From: Rostratula benghalensis
Lineage: Eukaryota; Chordata; Aves; Charadriiformes; Rostratulidae
DNA length: 64,000 nt
Assembly (NCBI GenBank): GCA_013399305.1
Contig: VXAI01000117.1
Coordinates: forward strand, 2,554,755 to 2,618,754
Direction: 5' to 3'
A program made the translations under genes and the position numbers. Below the pieces are notes generated by a model. It did not search any database. It was given only the letters and a program-made list of their open reading frames with translations, and was not told where the DNA came from. Every line of letters starts with the position of its first letter. Within the stretch, counting starts at the first letter, position 1. This document shows, piece after piece, positions 10,974 to 24,700 of the stretch.

Positions 10974-11457
10974 TAGCACAGCCACATAATTCTTATTCCT
11001 CCTTATATTAAAGCAGTAATAAGCACTGGATAATTTCCCATTGCCTATATATTTTTGTATCTTTCTAGTGATTCTGTGATAGTTCTTTTTAAACTGCATT
11101 GCAGTATGAAAATATAGAAAGTAGACTTTGTTGGCAATTAAAATATTAGCCTTAAAAAAAATAAAATCCTTCCAGGCAATGTTTCCAAAACCTGAAAATG
11201 TCTCCGAAGCTTTTGGCTTTTCAGCAACCCATGGACCTTCCCTCCAGTTGTCAGCAGTTAAGCATTTGACCTCTGGTCCTGTGCCTCTTCTGGCCTGTGT
11301 AGAAGCTCTTGTGGCAAAGTGGGAATTAATAGTTACCATGTTCTTAACCTCCTGAGGGTCTAAGTATCCATTTGTTAATGCCAGTGTTGTACTCCATGTA
11401 ACACCAGTGAAACCAACTGTATTTTTGTACATAACCATTGTACAGACCAGCATCTCC
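10974..11457 (+). repeat. Direct duplication, copy 1 (484 bp)
   Basis: Begins tagcacagccacataatt and ends cagaccagcatctcc. It aligns along its whole length with 13428-13903 at roughly 85% identity by eye, with small indels. The minus strand of copy 1 overlaps a 230-codon open frame (10761-11453) that matches no family I know and that copy 2 does not preserve. The unit could be an unrecognised repeat (for example an LTR pair) or a local segmental duplication. Confidence 0.9.
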
Positions 11458-13427
11458 CAGAATTCTATCTATGTCTGGTAAACTTCCAGCTTGAATCTTT
11501 CTTTGTTTCTTCTTGCACATGGATGCTAGGAAAATTGCAGTCAGAATTCAGCGTAGGGTTGCACTGAAAAATGAGAAGGCCGGGAGAAGTGCTGGGAACA
11601 AAACCATAATCTTTGTTCAGTTTTTAAGAATGTACCCCAAAGCATTAGATGTGGATGGATGATCACGGGTCTGGAACTTCATGCAGAAAGTCTTAATGCT
11701 GTATAGATTCTGCTTGGGGGAGTGTTTATGACAGACTGAGGATTTGCTGTAGCCTTTTGGGTGGCCTGAACCTCTCTCTCACCTACTGTTTTGGAGAAAT
11801 CATTGCCATCCTCTTTTGCACGGAGTCGTGCATAGGGTGTTTGGGTGCTGATATGTTCCTCCACCATGGGGAAGGGGTTAATCTATTTAATACAGACAGT
11901 ATGACATTTTAAATGAGCTACCCATAATTCCAGTGTGCCGGTCATTATGTGGTGATGATGATGATTATTCTATCAGCTGGGAATCTTTTTTTGGATCTCT
12001 AACTGCTGTCTGCTTAGAAAGCTGCTGCTAGGTTTACACTAATGTTATATCTTAAGTTAAAACCTATAAGATGAGCTACATTCAAATAATGAGATTCATT
12101 AAAGAATAAATAGTTATGTTTTGTCTTATATTTTGTATATGTTTTCAGGCTTTGAATGTTCAAGGTTTTCTCTGCAGGCATGACAGCTAAAATCTTTTTC
12201 TCCTTGCTGAGAACTGAGAGTCAGCCGTGTGACTCCAGTATCTGGATCTTTAATGGAGGAAGAAGAGAAATATTTGACTCCTAACTAAATTTTCAAGAAT
12301 TTACAATACTCTGTTTTCTATCATCTCCACTTTTCTAACAGGTTATTTTTTAGGAACAAACTTTTCCACCTTATCTATGTCCTTTTTTCCCAAGGTCAAT
12401 TTATAATGTATCTATATTATAACAAAACCTTTTCTACGCTAAGCTTTTAAAATCTTCCCTCTAATCCTCTCCAATTCTTCCTGCTCTGGATTTCCTTTTC
12501 CCCAAGACCCAGCCCCTGAATTTCTGTGTTGTTCACCCTGTGGCCCCTGTATCAGAGCTCTCTGTCCATCTATTATAGCTCTGTCCTTCAAAAGCAACAC
12601 TCCCCTTCCTGTGTTCCCAGTAGCTGCTCACTCCAGCTAGTTCCTTCCCATTTGCTCCTGAGTTATGCTGGTCAAAGTCTTAGGTGCTTTCTTCCTACAG
12701 ATGTAGGGCCTTGGTTCCTGTTTCTGGTGAAGTTTTAAACACTTGGCTTACACAGCAAACTGATAAAAATTCTGAATTGGAAGCTTGTAAAAATAGGATA
12801 ACACAGGGAAAAAATTGTATGGGAGCTCTTCATTGTTACATGTTCTATGTTTTGTATTCAATAGACTAGATGAAATCTCAGGTTAATTTTGACCTATCAA
12901 GGCTTCAGTGAGAAATAATTTAAGTTCTATTGTATCAGTTATCTTCCTTTGGAGCATCTAAAATTAAGATACATTTTAACACTAGGATCCTCAACAGACA
13001 AGAAAAAAAAATGTAGACTCATAAAATCTATGGGCAAATGTCTCTTAAGACTCCACTGCTTTGCTAAGAAGGCTATCACGTGTGAACAAGAAAGTTAATA
13101 CATGCAGAGGGGAACAGAAAAACACTGGCTCTAGTAATGGAGATTGTTACAGAACATAATTGAACACTGACTGCAGCAAAGCTAAAAGGAGACTTGCATT
13201 ACAATGACATAAAATCTTTATTTTTTCCCCCTAACCTCTGATTTCAGCTGTCTGACTAAGAGCAGGTGCTGGGCAATAGCTCAATTTCAACAGCCCATTG
13301 CAGCTGAAAGAGTAGATGCAATTGTGCTGTTTCCAGCAAAATTGGAAATTACTTCAAGGGGGAGGGAGGAATGCAAATGTTTTTAAGACAGAAAATCTTC
13401 ATTCATCTACAGAAGGAAGCATAAAAT
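11458..13427. other. Spacer between the direct duplicates
   Basis: About 1.97 kb with no recognisable gag, pol or other coding remnant and no clear primer-binding site just inside copy 1. Confidence 0.6.
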
Positions 13428-13903
13428 TAGCACAGCCACATAATTATTATTTCTCTTTAATATGAAACAGTAAAAAGCACTTGATAATTTGCTATTACCT
13501 ATATATTTTAGTATCTTTCTAGTGATACATTCTTTTAAACTGCATTGCATTGTGAAAATACAGGAAGTAGAGTTTGTTGACAATTAGAATATTAGTGTTT
13601 TAAAAAGCCTTCCAGGCAATGTTTCCAAAACCTGAATATGTCTCTGAAGTACTTGGTTTTCAGCAACCCATGGGCCTTCCCTCCAGCTGTTAGCAGTTAA
13701 GCATTTGACCACTTGTCCTGTGCCTCTGCCAACCTGTGTGGACGCTCTTGTGACAAAGTGGGAATTATGAGAGAGTTACTGTGTTCTTACCCCTTGAAGG
13801 CCGAAGTATCCCTTTGTTAATGCCAGCATTGTCTCACTGTAACACCAGTGAAGCCAACTGTATTTTTGGACATAAACCATTCATTGCTCAGACCAGCATC
13901 TCC
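13428..13903 (+). repeat. Direct duplication, copy 2 (476 bp)
   Basis: Same orientation as copy 1, offset by about 2454 bp. Shared blocks include ccttccaggcaatgtttcc, agcagttaagcatttgacc and gtaacaccagtgaa. Divergence is spread evenly, so the duplication is not recent. Confidence 0.9.
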
Positions 13904-16900
13904 TCTAATTAAAAACTGTTGTTGCAGTAAGAGTTTGACATTCTGACTCAGGCGCTGACGAGATCATTTCATTTATATTTTCCTAAATGGAAGACTGAGT
14001 TTTTGAAAAAAATTTCTTTTCTAGCTGCATGTTCCATAGGCTTATTTAAGTGCCTTCTGGTATTTTTATTTGGATCTTCTGATCCATTTATTGTTGTAGC
14101 TTATGCAGTCCCTTCTATTTTTCTGGTGGCTAGAGAAGGAACTCTTATACTTGTGTTTATATTAACTTCTGCATTTAAAACTGTTTCAACCTTCATTAAG
14201 CATTGTTGCTTTATTAAACAGAGAAGCACTAATCAGAAATGCACTTCCTTCCTTGTGAGGTAATTATCCCACATTAGAAGATCCTACCATCTGGGAAAGT
14301 TTTGATGATTGATCTCTCATGCACACAGCTAGCCCTCTTTAGACACATTTGGCTTCCCCCTCATTCATTTTGGAGGAAAGTTGTTTCAAATACTGGAGCT
14401 CTAGAGCGTGTAGGGATTTCTAAAAGGTTTGTCTCTTTGAAACAGAGAATCTGCTAAAATACTCAGTCAGAATATAGAAGTGCAACAGTTCAAGTGTGTG
14501 TTAGCCATCAGAGAGACCAAGATCCAGAGAAGGTATTTTAATCATAGGTGTATACTAAAGCCTGTGCTCATGTATTGGTGTTACCCATGATTCCTGTGTG
14601 GTGTTAGAACAAGAATATCAGCGTGTGCTTTGACCATGACTGAATTCTGGTGTGTTAATGCCTACCATATATTTTTTTCTGTCATTTGCAATTGTTTTAG
14701 AAATAAAAAACTGTGTTCTCTGTCTACTGACCACTTAAATCTCCATCTGGGATTTTAGAGTCAAATGAAATTCTTTTGTGCTCTATGCTTATTAATAAAA
14801 ATTTTGTAGGCTGATTTATGCCTTCAATCAACCTTGTATAAATTCATAATATTTGATGATATTTTGTTGAGGCAGAAGTTGTTGCAAATACTGTGCAATG
14901 TCACAGTTTTTAATTCTATAACAATATTAACTCTGTTTTGGACAGAATATTGTTAATGTTTAGCTATGACAGCACAGAGGCTTTGACAAAACTGTGTGTG
15001 TGTTGCCAGAAAGCAGAACCTGAACTGCATTTTTGATCTTTGAAAGTATTCAGAAGCTAGGGAAAAGTGTCCTTACTTGATCCCAAAAGATGCAAAATCA
15101 GGAAAGGCGAAAAAGAAGCAGACAAGCAAGTTTTGCTTTGAAGTGAACAAAGAGTGGAAGCAATCATAGGACATTAGGCAGTGATGAGCTCAGGACTGGT
15201 GCATAGGCTGTAAATATAAATCCTAGCTCAGCTTCTGCAAAGTGAACAGGTGTTATGGCCTCCAGTCCATTGATTCCCAAAATAAGACATGTGGAAAATT
15301 GCTGATCCATGAAACTCCATTAAAAGCTTGGCAGGACCCTTAAAGCATAAACAATTATGAATTTGTTGGTTAAGAATTTGGTAATGGTAAATGGTTGTCT
15401 GAAAATATTTAAGAGTTGGTGATGGTCTGTTGATAAACCCCCTTTTTTTCTTAAATACTAATGTCATGTATTAGGAAATTATGGTTTTTCTATGACTTCA
15501 GGATTCAGCTCGTCTTCCTTTTGAGTTGTATCTGAGCTTGAGCTGTATTTCCTTCCTAGCAATATATAATACTAATGTGAACAAGTTGTATCTTTTTTGT
15601 GTGTGTAAATATAATTTACATATTCTATGTCATCCCGTTCTGTCTCATTACAAGCCATTGGCCGTGCATCTAAGGAGTACATGTATACTGATTATGTGAA
15701 ATTTTGTTTTCAACGTGATGGAGTTGGCTTTTTTCATAACTTCTACTATATTACAACAGGAGAGAAAATTATGGAACACTTACTGTTCAGGACAAAGAAG
15801 AATATACCAATTAAGAAATTTAAGGTAAATGTTTCATGGAGGAACTTAATTTTGCGCCTTTGCTTATGCATGTGAAAATTAAAACATCTTTCTTACTGAA
15901 ACCGTATATTCCAGAGTAATGGGTTTGGGTTTTTTAATTTGTCTAGCATACTATAATCCACACTCTGCAGAAAGCCTGATTAAATTTTGTAGTAAATTCT
16001 GCTTTCTTCAGTCATTACAGTATTTTCTGTGACAATCTTGAAGACATTGAAATGACAGTTGAGAGTGATATGAAAACAAATAATTTAATATATTGCACAA
16101 ATAATGTTTGATTTTTGTATTTAATTGTAACTTGAAACTTTGCATTTGTTTGCTATATTTTGAGCCACAACTACATAACTTCCACTTTAAAGGAAAATTT
16201 TTGTTAATTGAAAATGGAGAAATTCAAGATTTGGGTAATGTTTGGAAGGTATATGAGTGGGACAAGTAAGACTCTAAGATAAACATTGAAGAACCAGCAG
16301 TAGTAAAAGCAGTAATAATTTGATGATAGTTGATAAAACAGTAATTTTATGTTTGGGCAGAGATATGCTTATATTACACGTGTGTTTGAATTACACTATT
16401 TTTTTAATATTGAAATTTGAACTTGGAATTTAAAATACAGTTAGGAAGAAAGTGATTTAAACTAGATTTTGAGAATTCTGCTTACATACGTTCTGGGCAT
16501 ACCAGTTGCATATTTGAAGAAACTGACAGAATGCATGTTTACAATATCAGGTACTATCACCATGAGGAGTTAATATGGTGTTTTTGAGGTGTGTCTACCC
16601 ATTGTAAGTGGCATCCATATTGTATGTTTTTTCATTTTGAAAGTAAAAGGATATTTCTTCTCCTCTTATCCATTGCTATATAGCTGAAAAATTTCAGGCC
16701 AAATTAGGCACTCAGCATTGCCTGTTCAGGAGTGACTGAGGGAATAATGTGGTGAAAGGCTGACACAGAAAACACTGTCTACAGGGTCTACAGACTTCTA
16801 TGCCAGTAAAATATTCTCATTAATGTTGCTGTAACTTACTTTATGTCACATCCTGTACTATAAATAATTTTTTTAGACGCCTTAATGGCTAAGTTCTCTA

Positions 16901-18149
16901 CTGTGCTATTTTTTATTAAAGCTATGCATAAAATTTCAGCTTTCATGCCATCAGGTGAAGCATTAAAATATAAATCCTTGGAGGTTCAAAGAACACAAAG
17001 AGACTGTAAAGGGCTTTGTTTACGTAGTGATTTTTATGCTGATTCTCTGATTCCATGGGTCTTCATTCATGATACTTCAATACTCGGTTGCTGATCTGTT
17101 TCCTGTAGCCCCGTGTACTCTTGTAATTAGGCTTTATTGCCACTTGAGGTCAGCAGCGGCCGAGAAAATTAAATAAATCGTCTTGCTTCATTGCAATCCG
17201 TTTTTATTTGCTTTATTTAGAATACTTAAAAATCAATACATTATTCAGATCCGTATGTACACTGTGCAAAAGCAGAGGATTTCTTCTGAACACAGAGCAG
17301 CTTCAGCAAAATAATCTTCCTCGCAAGATGCTACAGAGTGAGAATTTAGAATGGCTTTGGGGAGTGTATTTTGGCTTCCCGGATAGCATTGGGTAAGCAC
17401 TGTGGCAGACAATGGTATTCTGTACTATGTGATAGGGACAGGGTTTCAACCTTATCTTTTTGTTTATGCTGAATTCGGAATAATAAATCTGAATGGAATA
17501 TAAGTATTATTGCTGCAGAGAGTAGTTTGGAATCCAGAAATAGCAAATAGCCTTCCTTTATTGCAGTAGTAATCAATGTTCTGTCAAGATGTGGGGAAGA
17601 TGTTGCCTAAAAGTCATTATTCCCCTTCCCTCCTCCCTTTAATCTTTGCTTAAACAAAAACAAACAAACAAACAAAAAATTAAAAGCATGAGATTGGTGC
17701 CAAAGTTATTGAACAGGATTTGGGAAACAAGTGTTTAGTTCTTTGCTCTGTCATAGACTTACTGTTTGCTAGCCATTTTCTTAGCTTGAGTCTCAGTTTC
17801 CTGTCTGTAACTCCAAGAAAGATACTCACTTCTCTGGTAAAGTTTTAGAAGAACTATTTTTTTTAGGGTTTTTTTTTTTTTTGTACATGCAGTTTTAACA
17901 GTGGGAGTGAAAACAGTAGCATCACACCTGAATCTTGGTGTCCCCTTTCATTAAATTCATACTGTTGTTCCTTGTGAGTATTCTGTTCTTCCTGTCCTAG
18001 ATAGTTGTGTAACATTGCTCATAAACATATCCCGTTTTTCAGAAGTGACCGCTTTTTAATAGTTTAGGAAGCTGTCCCCATGTGTGATTGGCACCAAATG
18101 ATATTCCTGTCAAACCTTTTATCCAAAAATCCCCTTGCACCGGGAAAAT
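13904..18149. other. Intergenic region with no gene recognised
   Basis: AT-rich. It includes an AAAC-type simple repeat near 17655-17685. An 82-codon plus-strand frame at 15627-15875 ends near a possible donor but has no recognisable relatives. Confidence 0.55.
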
Positions 18150-18340
18150 TTAACAAATGATACAGACAAATATCAATTTACCGATCACCAAAATGCAGCA
18201 GGGGAGACATAGTTTAAGTATTAGGAAATACTTTTTAGCCACAACACAGAACAAACTGCCAAATGAAGTTGGGTAATTGCCATCACTAGAGATTTTCCAG
18301 GCCATGAGTATGTGTCCATTTAGGAGAGATGGCTGAAAAA
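18150..18340 (+). mobile_element. Ancient CR1/L3-like LINE 3' relic
   Basis: Phrases such as ggaaatactttttagcca, acaaactgccaaatgaag and gccatcactagagatttt follow the order of the CR1/L3 C-terminal and 3' region but are heavily diverged. It lies just beyond the PVALB poly(A) signal. Confidence 0.5.
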
Positions 18341-18567
18341 TAAGGCAGTCACTTTTGCCACAGTTGAGAACTTGGACTGAATGACTCATTATATGCATGT
18401 TTTATTCCAAATAATTTTTCAAAATTTCTTCCTACTTTACCCTAGCAAAGGATAAAGCAGCAGAGATGTCAGCAAAAGAGTAAAATTTTCTCTCAGTGTG
18501 TGCCAAGCCTATATGACATAAGAAACAAGTTACAGTGAGAGAGAATAAAGCCCAGATTGATGTGACC

Positions 18568-18573
18568 TTTATT
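18568..18573 (-). terminator. PVALB: PVALB poly(A) signal
   Basis: AATAAA on the minus strand about 170 nt past the stop codon. Another AATAAA occurs at 18401-18406. Confidence 0.6.
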
Positions 18574-18741
18574 ATTTTAACAGTGTCTTTCATCACGATT
18601 ACAGAGTTGCAGGATTGCAGAGAACAGAGCTGGAGTATAAAATAACATAAATAAATAGAACAGGAGCCAAAGCAGTCAGCAGGAGGTGGTTGGAGTTGGG
18701 CAGTGAAGGATGGGTGAAGGGTTTGCATTGGTCAAAGCCTT

Positions 18742-18770
18742 TTATGATTCAGCCACCAGAGTTGCAAATT
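18742..18770 (-). CDS. PVALB: PVALB last coding exon
   Basis: Only 29 bp of coding sequence: acceptor cttctccag|AATTTG, then FATLVAES and TAA. It lies 5.4 kb from the preceding exon and was found from the conserved C-terminus and the required reading phase. Confidence 0.9.
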
Positions 18771-21700
18771 CTGGAGAAGGGAAAAAGTTAAAAAAAAAAA
18801 AAAATATTAAAAAAAGAAAATGTAAAGAAGGAGGAAGCATATTACAATGATTACAGTGTCACTGGTGTAGCAGAAACATCACAATAGCACAAGAACAAAG
18901 AAATCCAAGTTAATTAAAGGGAAAGTATGACTTGGGAAATCGTACAGTGAAATGAAAGCCTTTTCTGAGGCTAAGGAAGATATGTTATACGTGCCAGACT
19001 GTCAAGACTGTCCACCGCTATTAATCTGAAGAACTTGATTAGTTCCCTGTTATTCCTTTGTAAATCTCAATGGGATGAAGGCAAGAACAAGAAATTTAAT
19101 TTTACAGTGAGATAAATTTTCTTTATATCAGAGTTTGGCAAAGAGACTTATTAATAAGTATTTCAGAGTATTCATGTCCCTATTTTATAAATAATAAACT
19201 AGTTTTAACATTTAAACTCAATTTTGTAATGGCAAATTGACTGAAAATGACAGATTACATAAACAGAAGGCTGACACAAACCCAGGTAGCAATCTCCACC
19301 ACACTGGTGACACTGAGAGAAATTCCTGTGATCTTAGAGAGGCCAGGATTTTACCCTGTGGCTTTTATGAATGTTACACCCTTGATATTTACATAAATGT
19401 ATCTATCTGCAGTTGGGGTTTATTTTATGGTTTGGTATATATGTAATGGCTTTCAGCAGGGTAATAAAGCCTGGAAAAGGCACATTTGTATCCTGTGAAT
19501 ATCTGCCTGGCATACTGCACTCTGAATGCTGTATTACCCAAGGAGGTTATAATTCTTAACTCCATCTTACCTTGGAGCAGTTACACTTGAGAATACCTTG
19601 CACAGTTGTGCGTGCCTCAGAGCGTTACAAATGACAGAGTGGAGGGAATCCCAAGAAGGGCAACAAAGATGATAAAGGGATTAGAGGGTACACAGAGAGA
19701 GTGGTTTATAGGTTTAACATAATCAGCTGAGAGGAAAATGACAAATAAGGGAGGCAGTCATCTGTAAAGGCTGAAGGGAAAATTATTGAAGTTGGTCATA
19801 ATGAAGAGTTATATCTTGCAACTACAAAAAGACAAGAGATGAAAATTAAGCATTTTAAAGAACATTCTAATGTTCAGTTGAAAAATGCTAAACTCTTAAC
19901 AAGTGAGATCTTTACTAGCTGGTGTGTACAAACAGCAATTTTGATGATGTGTCAAAAAAATATGTTGCCAAATGCTGACAAACTAGACTGAGAAATAGAA
20001 GTGTCAGAGGGTTTAAATTAAATCCAAATTTATCCATAATTTTGAAAGATGTAAATCCAAATTAGGATTAGTGAAGCCGATTACTTAACACAAAACATGT
20101 ATAAATCCTGTATATGGTGGGTACATAGAGAGTGTTGCAAACTGAATTTAAGAGATAACATAAAGTACGTGTGATAGAAACCCAGACTGTTCTGGGAAAA
20201 AAAAAAAAAATATGAAAAAGGCTATGATTATTAAATCACTGTGTGAATAAATCCTGCAGAAAGAAACACGAACTGCAATGGATGAAACCTTTCCAAAAGG
20301 GAAAACTAACTAAGCGTATTCTATTAAAACAAGTTGGCATACTTGCTACAGCTAAATTAAATCCTTTTCATAATAATTTTTATCTACAGAATATGTTTTG
20401 AAAAGGTTATTCAGACTTGCAGCCAAATATTTTCTATAATACATTTTGATAGTGATATTATCACTTAATGGCAATATACTTCATGGGTACTTTCTGATAG
20501 CCAGCTAACCATAAATTACTCCTTCATGAATAACTGCTATGCGCCTAATACTTTCTCCAGGAATTTCCATATACTTTAAATATTTCAAAGACGTTCCAGT
20601 TGAAATACCTTGTAAACTAGCTCACTATTTATTTTCCTGTGAAGGTTAGCCCAACTGCTGGTGGCTCCTGAAGGCATAGTTACAAAGCATATTCATATAC
20701 GCAAGATTTCCGAGATAAGGCACTGTATATTAGCCCCTGCCTGTTGTTAATTCTTGTACATGTTTATTGCCTGTGACTGGTCTGTTAGTGAGAGGATCCT
20801 TGAGATGGACTGCATCCTCCTTTCCAGTCATAATTCTCCTTCCAAACAAAATTTTATATCTTTCTTTACATGAATAATAGTTTTAAATTACAAGGATTTA
20901 GACTGTTTTGTCATGTAAAACAATTTACTAGCTACCTTGTGTCAAAGCTCTGACTTAAAAGGAGAGGATTGTTTCACTGTGTTCAGTAAAGTTTCGTAGT
21001 TTGTAGCAGTCTAATGCACACCCTGTAGCCTTTTGCTGAAATAACAGATATAATTACAGAGGATATGTTGGAGGCTAATGATTTCTCTTATCAGATTGTG
21101 GTTTTTACATCTGTTCAGGAAACTCCATAAGTAATGACTTGTATCTTCTAAAATAAATTAGTATAAGAGCACAAAGAGGGATAAGATAAGAAAAGAAGGA
21201 CTTCCAAAAGATTTTTCTTTTTTGTCTTGACTTTTACTTGTGGCAAGGTTGTGACTTATCAGTTGTAATTCTGAATACTTGTCTTGTCTCATTTTTACAA
21301 TATTAAAAGAAAATAAGTGAAATATTTTTAAATATCTGTGGAAGTTGAGCTGTATCAAGGACAATATTTTGACCTACTGGGATAAAAATTTGGATTGTTT
21401 CTGTCCATAGTGCATGAGCTTTAAATTCTCTGTGCACTTTCTCAAGTCTATTAATATCAAGAAACTGAAAATCATGATGTACACGTCCAGTGCTAATACA
21501 GAAAACATAGTTTAAAAAACACTATGAGCAGATATCTTCTTTTTTGTTTCTCCTCTTTCTTATAAATGTTCTCCTGAAGTTAACAGAGCTGTTTCCAATC
21601 TGATGTGGAAGCTAATATTTGTAGTTTCATTAGGTAACCTGGTCTTGGCCTGCAATTTTTTTTCCAATTCATCATCTCCTGTTCACATTCATGGAAGATG

Positions 21701-24700
21701 GATGGGGCTTGACATCACATAGAAGATGATCATGTCTTGCATGAACAGGCTGCAACTTTTCAAATGTTTGCAAAGTGGCCGATCAGCTAGAAATTACAAA
21801 TTTTGATCGGGCAAGAGGCAAGCTAGCAGAATTGTTTCTGAGCTGAACAGTCTTGCAGGAATGATAAAAGGTTTAAAGCAGGAGTCCTAAGAGAAAATTT
21901 GTAATGTGAAGCCTCTAACAGGAAGAAGGCTGATCAGGTTGGGGTTAATATTTGGGATGATATGTCTGAGAAAGATGGCTCGGTGGTGTTAAAAATCCAT
22001 GAAGATCAGCTCCTACAACCGCTATGGGCTGCTGAGGGACAACGTTCAAGGGCCACCTAATGAATTACCATTAACCTGTGTGAAAGGCTGCATGTTGGTG
22101 ATGTAGAAAGCTGATGTTTGAAACAAAAGTGAGACCTGACAATTTAGTTACAGGCAAACAACAAATGGTTTGCAGCAGAAATACAGCATTCCAATACTGA
22201 ATATGAATGCGATGGGCATTCCTGACTTTACATTTTATTTACATAGGTAATTATAATTGGAATTTGATTTATTAAGGAAAGAAAATGCTGGCAAGTGCCT
22301 GTCATCCTCATCCTTTGGTCACAATCTCAGCTGTTAACTTTGTATGTATCTCAAGCTTTTTCTGTGTTTTCTTTTGCTGTTGGAGTCAAATTTAAGCAAT
22401 GGAAAAGAAATAGGCAAGCTGTATAGTAGGGTTATGACCAGAAGCAGCAAAAGAAAAAGGCCTTTCTTGCTCTTCTCATTATCATATATAAATTTAGAGT
22501 AATTTCAGTTCAAAGTTAAGGAAGAGTATAAGTTACAGTAGAAAGAAATAGGAAGAGGTGTTTCATGTTGCTTTTTTTATAGTCAATTATAAATAAAAAA
22601 GTTAATGCTGTATCCTCTGTATAAGCCAAAAATAATTCTACAATATGGTTCTTTTATTCCCAATGATACTGCTTTTGTTTTGCAGCCTTGCAGGAATAAC
22701 TGAAAAATGTACCCAATGTGAGGTTGGTGAATCAGTTGTTAGATTACTTACCCGAATCACGTTTTCTTCTGAAAGTCTTGCCCACTGATTTTAGTACCAC
22801 TGTCACCAACGTCAATGGGAACAAGGAGGACCCGTATACAAAAGCATATGAAATGTCAGGTAGTGGCACACAACTTGGGTTTGGCAGCGCCTCTAAAGTT
22901 TAGCAGGAACTTCCCCTAAACACTTCACAGTTGCTCCTCTGCAACTGTAGGGTAATCGTCATCTGAGAAATTAAGAAGCTTTAGTCTAGAAACAGAACCT
23001 CAGTCACCGACAACCAGCGTGCTATGGACAGGCATTTTTGCTTCTACATTACCTAATACATCACTGCATGATTTTGTACGTCACTTTTTCAGCTTCTAAA
23101 CTGGGGGACTGTATTAGTTGACCTTTTTTTGCTTTTTATTCCTTTTTAAATTGCTTTTTAGTTGGAGGCACCTTTTTTTACAGAGAAATGTGAGGGTTTC
23201 TTAGATAGGTTTTTTTGTTTGTTTTTTTTTTTTTTTTTTTTAGATTTCACCCTATCATGTGGCTTGTCAATATGGTGAAAACTTAGCAATTGCCAGCTGT
23301 CTAGATGATTTAGTACTCTAACCACAAACCTCTGCTACTATCTCCTGCAAATAGGAAATACTCAATTTAGAAGTACATCTCTTCTGTTCCAGTATGTCTC
23401 AGGGATACAGAAGAAAGAGGAAAAAGGCAAAATGATGTATGTAGGCTAATTTGATTCATCCCAAGGAGGAACAGAAAACAGCAGTAATTTTTTTAAGCAA
23501 TGCTTTTTCTTTTCTTGTAATCCTCTCCTTTAATGAAAGGGAGTGACAAGCTTTCTTAGCTGTGAAGACCCACGTAAACACTAGCACAAGCTGGGTAGAT
23601 GGTTATTGTATAGCAGTTCCATAGAGCAGACTGGCTGAAATTTTAAGAGCAACTCTTTGCTAAGTCATGCATTACTTTCCTGTTTACTAACTTTCAAGCA
23701 GAAATCCGGGGGGGGGGGGGGGGCTCCCTTTCTCTTTCTCTTTTCTAAATTTTATAGTCAAGGCCGGCTTCTTCCAACTGCCGGCTTCTTCCAACTGTCA
23801 GTGCCCTGAGCCTCACTCCGGTGAAATCAATGGGGAAAAAAAATTAAACTGGTTGAAGTAGAAGTCGAATGGGGTGGTCAGTCCTGCTTTGTAGCGTGCC
23901 TGAACTACATTACGGTTTCGGCAAACTCTTACCCCCTCTAGTGTCAGAACTTGGCTCCTGTTTCCCCTAAAGCCTGCAAGCGAGGTATGGAAAACGTTGC
24001 GGGACTGGGCATTTCATTAAATCCAAATTGTGCCCTTCAGAAGGTCACAGTGGTTCCTAGATTTCCTCAGTTCTCATTTAAGAGAGTTCTCATTTAATAT
24101 TCGATTGTTATTATCAAAGTTTACTCCTCTAATCACATACCATCAGCGCCGATTTTACCATCACCGTCCTTATCTCCAGCAGCCAGAAGAGCCTTCGTTT
24201 CTTTGTCTGATAGGTCTCTTCCCTCTGGGGTAAAGCCCTTCAGTACAAACCTAAAGAGGAGGCATGGGAAAAAGGAAAGTTGGTTGTGGTTTTTTTCTTC
24301 CTTTTTTTTTTCCCAGAACAGTTTCACTTTGTATGTATTTCTACTCCTGATTTGATATGCGAGTTGGAACCCAGGGCTGTATCTTTTGTCACTGACGTTC
24401 TTTAACTTTCAGGAGGAGCTCTGTACTCTGAAACTGCATTGACTGAAAGACTGTCAGGAAGGTATTGATCACTCATTTGTTTCAGGGTTTTGCAGTAAAA
24501 GCTCCGGCTAGCTACTTCCAACACCCTTTAGATCATACAACCAGCAAACTGATTGTTGCACACAACTAGTCAAGAGATGGAACTGTGTTCTATTATCCAG
24601 AGCCTTGTAAAAAAGAAAACAGGAAATTAAACTCTTAAGGCGAGGTTATTTGAGAAAGGACAAGTCCTTACTTACTTTAATTCTTCCTCTTCGATGAAGC

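Larger units (their letters stand above)
18771..24140 (-). other. PVALB intron before the last exon (5.4 kb)
   Basis: AT-rich. Holds a diverged CR1-like relic (about 19640-19960), a 16-base G run (23708-23723) and a 17-bp tandem duplication (23764-23797). Confidence 0.85.

Noticed and set aside
15627..15875. 82-codon plus-strand frame ending close to a donor-like aag/gtaaat
   Set aside because: No recognisable domain, a weak acceptor context and AT-rich composition; it lies between IFT27 and PVALB with no neighbouring exons. Treated as chance.
18432..18728. 98-codon minus-strand frame next to the PVALB stop codon
   Set aside because: It lies in the PVALB 3' UTR and beyond the poly(A) signal and resembles nothing known.
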